A stretch of DNA of 64,000 bases from contig OZ010586.1 in assembly GCA_963932145.1 (NCBI GenBank), forward strand, positions 71,587,969-71,651,968, given 5' to 3'. A model generated the notes under the pieces. The model was given only the letters and a program-made list of their open reading frames with translations. It ran no database searches and had not been told where the DNA came from. Position 1 is the first letter of the stretch. Each line of letters starts with the position of its first letter. The translations under genes and the position numbers were made by a program. Source of the DNA: Acanthosepion lycidas (Eukaryota; Mollusca; Cephalopoda; Sepiida; Sepiidae). Of this stretch, positions 55,015 through 64,000 are shown piece by piece.

Positions 55015-56080
55015 TCTTATTATCTCATTAATGCTTCTTTTCATAAAATGATAGCTGTTCATCTGTAAAGATTTCTGAAATGCTGGAAACTTAGAACATT
55101 TTAAGCCTTTGAATTTCCTTTATCTATTTTTTGGATAAAATAGGAAAAGTAAAATAGGAAATACAGAAACAAATAAGAAGTACAAAAGGATACAAATTCT
55201 CTCCTTACCTGGACGATTGTTACAATAAAATGAGGTTTGATAACAATATTGCTTTCTACAGGATGGTGAATGGAGGGCAAAATATAATATTTTCAGCAAA
55301 CTGTTACTATTTTGGGATGTATAATGGAGAAAATAAGAAAGGTTAAGCAAATAACAAAGCAAGATTTTCTGACAACTTCCAACAATATGCATTGTAGCCT
55401 CCCTTGTTCTCCTCCAAGAAATGCTTGGGACTTTAAAAGCAGAGAAAGGTCTCTGTATAAAATATAATTTTCTTTATTGGGAATACTTTGTGAATACTTG
55501 GTCAGTATGATATGTACTTGGTTGGTCATGTGAATCATAATATGTATCTACTTGATCACATTTGCAATGTACTTAGTCATATATTTTCCTTTTAAACATG
55601 TTATTTTAATAAATGAGGAACTTATCCTTTGATCACATCAACCATAACCCAAGCCATATTTACTATTATTAACTATCACAATCACATTTGTCTGAATGAA
55701 AATATAAGTGTTATTTCTGATGTAATAAATTTTATAAAAAAAAACTTTTAGTAATCTATATAAAGCAAGTGTTTTCTCAACCAGACAGGAGTTTCCCCAG
55801 GACTGAATTTCAGGAGTTTTTTTTTTTTCTGGGGCTCATTTACTTTTTCACAAGTTCCTTATTGACTGTTATCTTCATTAAAATAAAATTGATTTAAATA
55901 CTCTAACCTTTAATTGAACATTTTGTTTATTGAAGTTTGTTTCAGTTTATTTATTTAATAATTATGAATTAAAACAAATTACTGTACATATATTCAAGTT
56001 TAAAAATTCTCTCTTGCTATTAAATTTGTAAAACCCCTCTATAAAAATAATCCATGTAAATGTATATGTACTAATATGGA
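55015..56080. other. AT-rich stretch, nothing recognised
   Basis: Minus frames 55120-55538 show no recognisable domain. Confidence 0.45.
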
Positions 56081-56087
56081 ACCATCC

Positions 56088-56325
56088 TGACTATGATGAT
56101 AAACTACATCTGGCAGCAAGGCCTCTTATCTGAAGATTGGAGGTTCTGAGGATTGTGGAACCACCTCTTTTAACTGCTGTTGTACAAGAGTTACCCTGAC
56201 CCTGGATGATAGAACTTGTTAGGGTCCCAGCTATGGGCAAATAGTGACCTCTGCCCCAAAAAAAAAAAAAAAAAAAATAACAGACAGTACATTTTTTATA
56301 ATAAAATTACCAGCAATGCATTTTA
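56088..56325 (+). repeat. Dispersed repeat G, copy G1 (5' part)
   Basis: 'GATAAACTACATCTGGCAGC', 'GAACCACCTCTTTTAACTGC', 'CCAGCTATGGGCAAATAGTG', an A21 run, then 'AAAATTACCAGCAATGCATT'. Confidence 0.7.
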
Positions 56326-56336
56326 TTTACAAACTA

Positions 56337-56391
56337 TTAGGTTGGTGCAAAAATAGTGTGAGAAAACGACATTATTTTTGCACCAACCTAA
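56337..56391. mobile_element. Mariner MITE M1, 55 bp, TA-flanked
   Basis: Ends TTAGGTTGGTGCAAAAATAG and reverse TTAGGTTGGTGCAAAAATAA with TA on both sides (56335-56336, 56392-56393). The TTAGGTTGGTGCAAAA end is the terminal repeat of the Hsmar1/MADE1 mariner group. Confidence 0.9.
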
Positions 56392-56636
56392 TATATATCT
56401 AAAAGAAATATGTAAAGCTTAATTACCACAAAACCTAGTTTCCACAATCAGCTTTGAAAATGTCTTCTTGTGCATGTGTACACAGGTGTGTAAAAGGCAG
56501 AGCAAAAGTCTATATTTATATTGCCTTCATGTGCACTGTTCAAGGTCCCCAAACTTTTCAGTAATATTTCATATATATATGAAGCTATGTGTGAATACAG
56601 TAGAAAATGATAAAGATATTGTCTCAATGTAAACTT

Positions 56637-56775
56637 TCTAGTCAACTTTGATCATCAAAAATTTAAAATGCAATGTCAATCGTTATTATTTGTCTTCTTG
56701 CTCACACTCAGTAACCCCTTGTGTCTTAGGGACTTTATTGCCTTGCTTGGACTGAAATGATAAATATATTTGAAT
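56637..56775 (+). repeat. LINE A 3' end fragment
   Basis: 'GTCAACTTTGATCATCAAAA', 'ACACTCAGTAACCCCTTGTG', 'TTATTGCCTTGCTTGGACTG'. Confidence 0.75.
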
Positions 56776-56779
56776 GCTG

Positions 56780-58035
56780 TAAAAAGTTAGTTATAAAGTC
56801 TGTAAGGAAAGCGTCCAGCCATTTAATATTAATGGAAAATTCTTGACTTGAGCTAAAGATACTTTGTTGTCCTCAAAGCTTAAAGTATTTTCTGAGGAAT
56901 CGCCCACATTTATTCTAGTATCTCTTCAACTTTCAAAACATCAACAACATTCTACATCTCATCTGCAGTTGAAAATGTCCTTTCCAATTTATTTATTTTT
57001 TTTACTTGATGTGGTTTTGCTGCAAAACAAACAAAAAACAATCCTTATGCAAGATTTGAAGAATTAACAGCCATACTGTCATGATGAATGCAGTAGTCAC
57101 ACAATACATGCTTACTGCCAACTGAGTAACTCTATGGGAGAGTGTATGTTTACCTGTACAGTAAGTTTCACCTCTAATTGGTTACATTAAGTCTACGCAA
57201 CCAGTTCTTGAGATAGATGCTTTTTAGATAGACCTCAAATTGTTATTGTATTTTGTAGATTTTTTTTTTTTTACATTCTGATGGTATCGTTAATGATGGA
57301 TATGTGAGTATTAAGTTTAAATTTTCTCTATTGTCATGAGATATTTTTGTGTATCTGGGGAGAAGTATAAAAAGCATTGGAAACATTATAGCAAAACACG
57401 TAATTAGATAGGCACGAGCGTGTATTGTCATCTAGATTAGTCCTAATTGATAATAGATGTGTATAGCAGTCTCAATTTCATATTTACTATTTTAAGCACT
57501 GCACTTATAAAGAACTTTTGGCAAACTTGGACCATTGTGACCCCCACAAAAACAAAAAAAACAAAAAAAATGTAGTGTCAAAAGTATGGTTTTTTTCCTT
57601 GACACCAATATTATTTTAACTACCTTCACTCCTCGGCAATGTTTGTTTTAAAAAGCAATGATTAGAAATGTAATAAAACCTAAACTTATGATGAAAGTGA
57701 ATTTATACATTTTTTGTTCTTGAGAATTTACAACAAAAATATTAAAAGCTATTTATTAGATTATTTTTTTATAAGAATAATTTTATATTTACAACATTCT
57801 GAAAACTAATACAGTTGCAATAAAACTAATGAAATACAATGTTTATCATTTACCAATTTATAAAGAAATAAATATGAAAACAATTTTTTATTCATAAATT
57901 TATAAACATTTATTAAATTATTAAAATATGTGAACCGACGATAAGGAAATATTTATTATTTACCATTTTATAAAGTTCTAATCAGTTGGCAATTTTAGCC
58001 GATGTTTTGCCACCCATTCCAATAAAGAATATAAT
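56780..58035. other. AT-rich stretch, nothing recognised
   Basis: No coding or repeat match besides short A/T runs. Confidence 0.45.
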
Positions 58036-58040
58036 AAATA

Positions 58041-58124
58041 TTAGGTTGGTGCAAAAATAATGACGTAATAATGTTGTTTTTTGACGTATAACATTATTAC
58101 GTCATTATTTTTGCACCAACCTAA
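58041..58124. mobile_element. Mariner MITE M2, 84 bp perfect hairpin, TA-flanked
   Basis: 35-bp arms (58041-58075 and 58090-58124) are exact complements: TTAGGTTGGTGCAAAAATAA then TGACGTAATAATGTT. Loop of 14 nt. TA at 58039-58040 and 58125-58126. Confidence 0.95.
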
Positions 58125-58334
58125 TAGATAGTGTTTATTATATTTGTTACGAATTCTGAAAAACAAAGAAAATGTATAAATTCACTTTCATATGTTTAAC
58201 TTTTATTCAAGTTCTAATCATCACTTTTTGAAATAATAATCATTGCAGAAGATTGAAGTTTAGTTAAAAAAACATATGGGAAAAAAAACATGCTTTTGAC
58301 ACTCTTATTGCAGAAACATTTACCCATGTTTATT

Positions 58335-58620
58335 GTCTTTTTGCTGTCTCTCTTACTTCCTGTTCTGCCAATCATTTATATAAGCTCATTAGGTATGTAT
58401 TTGCTGTTTCTCTACATTTCACTTGCTTTCAATATGTCTTGTTAGTGTCAAATTCTCCAAGGCTTCTTTCCTCATTACATGCCCTAGAAATTTCAATAGT
58501 CTTTTTCTGACTCTAAGTATAAGGACCCTTTTTGTTTCCATTTTCCATCATGGAAATCCCTTTTCCAACTATATTATGTGTACATATTTCTCTAAAATTT
58601 TTACTTAAAAATTCATCCTG
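58335..58620 (-). pseudogene. RTE-like LINE (family C) C-terminal fragment
   Basis: Co-linear with 11.5-11.75 kb: 'TGTTCTGCCAATCATTTATA', 'AGCTCATTAGGTATGTAT', 'CCTCATTACATGCCCTAGAA', 'ATAAGGACCCTTTTTGTTTC'. Confidence 0.65.
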
Positions 58621-58732
58621 TACATTATACCAGACAAAAATCTTATAAATAAATAGTGTTTATTATTTTTGTTGTCAATTCTCAAGAACAAAGAAAATGT
58701 ATATATTCACTTTCAGATGTTTTGTTTGGGTT

Positions 58733-58775
58733 TATGGCATATCAACCACTGTGGGTTATTTAATGCCAAATCCAG
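58733..58775 (-). repeat. Dispersed repeat G, 3' terminal scrap
   Basis: 'GGCATATCAACCACTGTGGG' and TTATTTAATGCC, reverse complement of the G end. Confidence 0.55.
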
Positions 58776-58811
58776 TTTATATGAATTTTAAATGCTTATT
58801 TTGTATGGAAT

Positions 58812-59005
58812 AAAAAACGTATAGCTGGCAACATTGTTTAAAAAAAAAACGTAGAGCTGGCAACATTATTCCTTTACAAAAAAACGTAGAGCTGGCAACA
58901 TTATTCCTTTACAAAAAAACGTAGAGCTGGCAACATTATTCCTTTACAAAAAAACTTAGAGCTGGCAACATTATTGTTTCAAAAACTTAGAGCTGGCAAC
59001 ATTAT
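58812..59005. repeat. 31-35 bp minisatellite, six copies
   Basis: GAGCTGGCAACATTATT recurs with GCTGG at 58824, 58856, 58891, 58926, 58961 and 58992. Spacings are 32, 35, 35, 35 and 31. Confidence 0.95.
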
Positions 59006-59009
59006 TTTT

Positions 59010-59128
59010 CTGAAAACATTATCTGAGACCTTGCTGTTGGATGCAGTTTATCACCATACCCAGGACGCGGATGTAGTTTACCGTCATACCCAGGACGCGT
59101 ATGTAGTTTACCGTCATACCCAGGACGT
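59010..59128 (-). repeat. Repeat G 5' end, amplified as a 29-bp tandem (three copies)
   Basis: GACCTTGCTG, then three units of GATGTAGTTTACCGTCATAC + CCAGGACGC. This is the end of repeat G as seen at 61.92-61.96 kb. Confidence 0.8.
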
Positions 59129-59129
59129 T

Positions 59130-59785
59130 GAACATTATTGAATTATGATCAAATATGTCACTTGATTATGCAAGAATTTTTCACTTATTAGCCTTTTGTA
59201 CAGTGTCAATTGAAAAATTCAGTAAACTGCACCAGAATTCACATAATGATTTCTTTGTTATTGAATTTAGGAGTCAATTTTTTATTGATAACTTTTTACA
59301 ATAGATGCAGTTATGATTTTAAACATAGGTGCCAACTTGAATAAAAACTATAAGCTGTATGAAGAATCTATTTTTTTAATCAGTTTCTTATAAACAAAAA
59401 AATATTTTAAAATGGGGGGGGTTGATTATTCTGTTTGTTGTTGTTGAGAATGATACTGGAAAATTGTCTTTATTATGATGCATTTTGCCCACAAATATGT
59501 ATATAACAACCTTATTCTGTTAATAAATTTAGCATTCACTTCTGATCACAGTCAACATCCTTTGTTCTGGAAAGTTGAATGGGCGAAAATTTAGTCATTG
59601 CAAAAAAAAAAAATAAAAGATATATATATTCAACTTGTCCACAAAGCAAATATAAAATAAAAGGAGAAAGCAGATAAAGTGTAAATCCAAAATTTTATAT
59701 TCCAGAAACTGTTGAGGTGTCTTACAAAAACTTTTCTATTTAAGAAGACCAATTTTTGTACGACAGGAAGTAGACTAAATACAGG
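59130..59785. other. AT-rich stretch, nothing recognised
   Basis: No coding or repeat match. Confidence 0.45.
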
Positions 59786-59821
59786 AAGATTTCTTAATAA
59801 CTTTGACTCAGACTGTTAAAT

Positions 59822-60021
59822 NNNNNNNNNNNNNNNNNNNNNNNNNNNNNNNNNNNNNNNNNNNNNNNNNNNNNNNNNNNNNNNNNNNNNNNNNNNNNNN
59901 NNNNNNNNNNNNNNNNNNNNNNNNNNNNNNNNNNNNNNNNNNNNNNNNNNNNNNNNNNNNNNNNNNNNNNNNNNNNNNNNNNNNNNNNNNNNNNNNNNNN
60001 NNNNNNNNNNNNNNNNNNNNN
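59822..60021. other. Assembly gap, 200 N
   Basis: Exactly 200 N, a usual placeholder length. The 36 bases before it (59786-59821) and 36 bases after it (60024-60059) are identical. Confidence 1.
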
Positions 60022-60299
60022 GAAAGATTTCTTAATAACTTTGACTCAGACTGTTAAATCCGGTTGCTACTCCATATTATGCTTAGACTCTAACTGAATA
60101 CTTGTCCTTTTATTTATACTTCATGTGTGAATGTAATAGTGGACACAAAATGTAAATGAATATTAAACAAAAAAGTGCACTACTCTGTTAGCTAGTGTAT
60201 TACTTGTAGATTATAACATTACTAATAATTTAGTAACTGTACATGCTTAACAGCTGAAATGCAGATTAATAATTTGGTATATATTTTATTTTATTTTTT

Positions 60300-61230
60300 C
60301 TTATAGTAAGGTTCACCCTGTATAAGGCCTAGGGGCAACTTGAAGTAGAGGGTTACCTTAGGAAGCAGTTTGTATGGATAGGAGGGAAAGATAATGTTTA
60401 ACCCTAGACTTTAACAGGTTAAGGGAAACATTCTCTTGAAATTTGGTTCCACAGAGCAGTCACTTGCAGAAAGAAGCTGTTCAAGTGGAACTTACTTCTC
60501 ACTGATGGAATAGGGAGGGAATGTGGGTCGTTTGCTACAATGTAAGTGGCATTGCAAGTCCTTGCCCTGATGGTTAGAACTGGTGGAACCAAGGAATGTA
60601 GTTCATGTGAGCACTTTCTGTGAAAGGTAGCAATAGAGCAGAAAAAAGGCTTGCCAGATTTCTCTGAGAAAGAAGTTGTAGGGTGGAAAATAATTTGTCA
60701 CATACAAGGACTGCGAGATGCTTTTGAAATCAAGGCCAGAGAGTGCAGTCTGTGCAGCTCCTGCCAAAATATGCTAACAGTACTCCATTTTTGGCCTGAT
60801 CTGGCTCTTTTAAATATAGAGGATAACACAGGGAGTCAGGTACTCACTTGAGCAGTACAGAGAGGTGACCATTTTACTTGCATCATATGAGTTCCACAAG
60901 GTTAGGTGTGAGTTTAAGGCCCAAGAGTCTCTCAAGACATGGTGCCTCTTTGAGGGGATATCCATTCATTGTGACTGACAGTAGTTTGGAGTCCAATCAA
61001 TGATGATGGAATATAACTATTTTGGTTTTTGAGGCATTGAATGTAATCAACCAGTTTTTTCCTCACTGAGTTGTCTGTGTTAGATCAAAAAAGAGATCAA
61101 CTGCCAATCTCTGATCATCAAGAGTTTTAGAGGTGCACCAGTACATAGTTGTATCATCGACGTAGATGTTTACAAATGATCTGATAATATACTTAGGTAG
61201 GTAATTTATGTAAATCAGAAAGATATGTTT
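60300..61230 (-). pseudogene. LINE B reverse transcriptase fragment with YVDD box
   Basis: The longest LINE B copy. The minus strand from about 61210 encodes 'IFLIYINYLPKYIIRSFVNI' and 'YVDDTTMYW', i.e. the palm with the catalytic YxDD box, then 'NASKTKIVIFHHH', 'LERLLGLKLTPNL', and further on the 'EPDQ/IRP' region shared with 4.8 kb. Frame breaks and a stop within the palm downstream region (after 'DLTQTTQ') make it inactive. The layout 'LFLIYINDLP...ADDTT......NA.KTK...F......LG' is that of CR1/L2/Rex-type LINEs. Ends with the LINE B tail at 60.30-60.42 kb. Confidence 0.8.
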
Positions 61231-61234
61231 TAAA

Positions 61235-61575
61235 TGCTGTGTAATTTTTATCCTTCTCCATGAAATATAAGTTGATTAAATTATGTTTTTAATTTACTAT
61301 CCCTTCAGTAAGGATATCGTATTAATAACTTTTAAAGGAGGTTTTTATTTTGTTTGAAACTAAATATTTAAAAGAATGTGTTCTAATAATTTGAATCTAA
61401 TTTGTTCATTTATATAGATTTTTAAAGTTTTTCTTCACAAACATTACTAAACTCCTTCTCTCTTCAGCATGTGTTAGCTACCAGATGAATATGTAGGTAA
61501 AAGGCTCATCTTGTAAATTAATGTCTTTATATGCAGAGTAATAAAGAAATGAGTAAAACTAAAATATCTTTTCAA
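61235..61575. other. AT-rich spacer
   Basis: Nothing recognised. Confidence 0.45.
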
Positions 61576-61579
61576 GTAT

Positions 61580-61960
61580 GAGTCATTTAATGCTGAAATT
61601 TATTTTTCTTGGTAGCTTTGGTGTATTTTTTTTTTTTTTTTTTTTCAAATATGTATTACTTGTAATTTTTCTCTTCCTTTTCCAATAATGCAAACCAGTA
61701 ATTTTATTTTTACTATAAAAAATATATTTCTGGTATTCTCACTACAAAAATTAATTTTTATACTTTCATCATATTTTGACCAGAGTTTGGGGGTTCACTA
61801 TTTTTCCATAGATGGGACCCCCTAACATGTGTTACCATCCCAGGTCAGGGTGGACCTGGGAACAACAGCAATTAAGAGGTGGTTCCATATTCCTCAAAAC
61901 TTCCCAGAAGCCTTACTGCTGGATGAACTTTATCATCATACTCAGGATGAATCTTTTCAA
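61580..61960 (-). repeat. Dispersed repeat G, copy G2
   Basis: Starts 'GTCATTTAATGCTGAAATTT', includes 'ACCAGTAATTTTATTTTTAC', 'CAGGTCAGGGTGGACCTGGG', 'TTAAGAGGTGGTTCCATATT' and ends 'TTTATCATCATACTCAGGAT'. Confidence 0.8.
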
Positions 61961-62369
61961 ATCTTGTGTAATGGAAGTTAATATCTAAATTTACAAATCG
62001 TTTTATGATATCTTGTGGTTTTAAGTCAAAATTTTAAATTTTTTTCAAGTCACAAGAATCTTTTCTATTGTTCAAAATTTAAAATTCAATCTCCATTAGT
62101 AAATTAATTATTAAGCTGTTCACTGTGATGGACAAGATAATTTGTTTTATGATAGTGTGTTATTCTTTTGCAACATAGCAGCATCATCATGTGCAAACAA
62201 AAGAAATTTTCATAATTTACTTTGGTGATATGACAGTGGATGAATGTTTGCACAACTGTGTACCTTTTATGTGTAGATCCGTGATATTCCAAACTCATTT
62301 AAATTATTAAAATAGTTGAAAATATTAATGTATATATTAAGCTTATTAGATTTTCTGTTGCAGATGAAG

Positions 62370-62912
62370 GTCTAATTCTGGGTATGACAACAAACTACAT
62401 CTCGCAGTAGTTGGGAGATTGGAGATTTTCTGGAGCATGGAATTGCCTCTTAATTGCTGCTGTTCCCAGGTCCATTCTGTTAGATACTCAGCTATGGGTA
62501 AATAGTGACACCTCCACAAACAAAAACAAAATACTATGAAAGTATAAAAATACATTTTTTTAAATTACCAGCAATACGCACATATTAACAAATTGTAGCA
62601 ACTTCACCCAAATCCATTTAAAATGCCATCAAACAGCCAACATAAAAGCACTTTCATGACATTAAGCCATATATCCTACAATTTCTTAAACTGTATTCCA
62701 AAATATAATGTCAACATAAAACATACACTGTGGCCTCTAGTAATCATGGCCGCACAAATATGTATATGCAAAAAAGCTGAGTATTTTCTACCATGTATTC
62801 AATTGTGAAAGCAGAATAACATGTATCATATTTTTATTAATTCCAAGCTCCCAAGAAAATTAAATTTAGACATTAAATGACCCATAATGAGTTGATATGC
62901 CGTCAAACAAAT
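62370..62912 (+). repeat. Dispersed repeat G, copy G3
   Basis: 'TCTGGGTATGACAACAAACT', 'AGCTATGGGTAAATAGTGAC', 'AAATTACCAGCAATACGCAC', 'CCAAGAAAATTAAATTTAGA', 'ATGACCCATAATGAGTTGAT'. Opposite orientation to G2, about 410 bp away. Confidence 0.8.
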
Positions 62913-62914
62913 CA

Positions 62915-63325
62915 ATATACGAAAATCTTCTCTTCATTTGTGAAGAAATTGTTAGTTTTCGAGAGTGCACAGATACTATGCTGATCCTAAGAAGAAGGCT
63001 GGAGAGTGACATTTAGACCTGAGTCAGAGCACATATATACTACATTTCTTGCTGCAGTTGACAACAATTAGTTGGTAATTTTCAAGATCATTTGCCAATT
63101 TGATTTTATCAGACTTACTATTAAGACAAGAGTAAATAATTAGCATAGGCATAATTAAACTCTGTATACAAAATTCACTTTTTGTGCCAATAACCATTGT
63201 GCTAGCCATGGTGCTATATTTATATATTTTGAAACTCAAATGTGAAAACTTAATACTAATGAGGACTAAAATATTCCATTATTTTTTAAAGTATGGGTAA
63301 ACTATTGTATATATAAATTATGTTC
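62915..63325. other. AT-rich spacer, nothing recognised
   Basis: No coding or repeat match. Confidence 0.45.
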
Positions 63326-63328
63326 AGG

Positions 63329-63610
63329 GATTATGACCATATCACTTTGAAACATCAAACCTTGTATGATTACTGAAGTTAAGCAACATCAAGCCTGGTC
63401 AGTACCTAGATGAGTGACCAAGTGGAAATACTTGGTGCTGTAAGTTTGGATGTGTGGTAGTATAATGAATTTGAAATCAGAGATCTGAGTTCCAATTGGG
63501 TTGGGTTTGTTATATTTACTTGCATGCAAGTGTACTCTTGGGAAAGATATGAATTCACATCCTCACTAGCAATTGGTTAATTAATAGGAATGTATCAGTA
63601 AATCATAGTT
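63329..63610 (+). mobile_element. 5S rRNA/tRNA composite SINE, copy 2 (near full-length 5S head)
   Basis: 63329-63446 (about 118 bp) aligns along nearly the whole 5S rRNA: 'TATGACCATATCACTTTGAA', 'GATTACTGAAGTTAAGCAAC', 'ATCAAGCCTGGTCAGTACCT', 'AGATGAGTGACCAAGTGGAA', 'ATACTTGGTGCTGTAAG'. It continues into a tRNA-like unit ('GTGGTAGTATAATGAATTTG'; 'AGTTCCAATTGGGTTGGG') and the S2 tail ('ACTCTTGGGAAAGATATGAA', TTGGTTAATTAATAGG). It is diverged and lacks a clean T-run terminator after the 5S part, so it is not a 5S gene. Confidence 0.85.
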
Positions 63611-63614
63611 ACAC

Positions 63615-64000
63615 TGCATTTCATATTATTAATAAGGTGACACTTTCCATCCTATCCAAAAACTACTGGTTGGAATTTAATGAAATTATCAAAGAATGAT
63701 GACAATGTGTGTATATACAGCTACTCTGTAATAACTGTAAGGTTCTAAAAAAAGGAACAGAAGTTACAGTCATTTACCTAATTTCCTTAAATTATTAGTA
63801 TGACAAATTATTAGCAAGGTGTAATAAAAAACACTTTGATTGCTTCATTTACAGATTTTTATGGAATAAATACAGTAACAAAGATGAAATTAAATCGAAC
63901 TAAAAAAGGATAATAGGTTTGGTTAATATGAGATATGTGATCATTTTTGAAAATGACTTGGAAAAAGTGCTGGTCCATCGAACAGGTCAATTTTTGGATC
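63615..64000. other. AT-rich end of window, nothing recognised
   Basis: No coding or repeat match. Confidence 0.45.

Noticed and set aside
58812-59128. CRISPR array
   Set aside because: Repeats are contiguous minisatellite units without unique spacers, in animal DNA.
59803-60057. Open frame spanning the N gap
   Set aside because: Consists almost wholly of unknown bases.
63329-63446. Functional 5S rRNA gene
   Set aside because: Many substitutions, no clean T-run terminator, and continuation into a tRNA-like SINE body seen also at 50 kb.

Overview
The window is 64 kb of AT-rich animal nuclear DNA with no intact gene. Non-LTR retrotransposon tails, tRNA-derived SINEs, (TA)n/(TG)n/(TC)n microsatellites and spliced-animal-style gene-poor spacing fill it. 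The mix of L2/CR1-like and RTE-like LINEs with several tRNA-derived SINEs fits a mollusc, most likely a cephalopod of the octopus type. That is an inference from repeat style and remembered octopus repeats, not from a diagnostic host gene.

Layout. 0-9 kb: LINE A and LINE B 3' ends, a compound microsatellite/minisatellite (1.15-1.75 kb), a tRNA-SINE and a solo LTR with 8-bp target duplication (6.2-6.75 kb). 9-15 kb: a long-TIR element (9.37-9.81 kb), RTE-like debris, a GC/CpG-rich island ending in an exact 25-bp tandem array (13.4-13.85 kb), and a 270-bp TA-type satellite. 15-25 kb: mostly featureless AT-rich DNA, LINE tails, an integrase C-terminal remnant with an attached LTR, an RTE-type reverse transcriptase remnant and a piggyBac-like peptide. 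25-36 kb: two inverted copies of a pogo-like MITE, an 88-bp tandem repeat, a CpG-rich LTR-like block, and a row of three tRNA-like SINE units. 36-42 kb: RTE remnant with internal inversion, then two striking pyrimidine arrays. 42-52 kb: one candidate host exon (43.28-43.42 kb), a TIR element (48.05-48.67 kb), a 5S rRNA/tRNA composite SINE, and several LINE A copies. 52-64 kb: a hAT element nested in a SINE, two mariner MITEs, two minisatellites, a 200-N assembly gap, a LINE B fragment with the RT catalytic box, an inverted pair of one ~550-bp repeat family, and a second, nearly full-length 5S-headed SINE.

How the parts relate. Two LINE families (A and B, L2/CR1/Rex-like by their C-terminal peptide) and one RTE-like family supply most coding debris; all copies are 5' truncated or frame-broken. 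The SINEs carry Pol III A/B-box-like or 5S internal promoters. DNA transposons are represented only by short non-autonomous copies. The only sequence that looks like host coding DNA is one short polyglutamine-bearing candidate exon, so the window is probably intergenic or inside a long intron. All coordinates of repeat edges are by eye.
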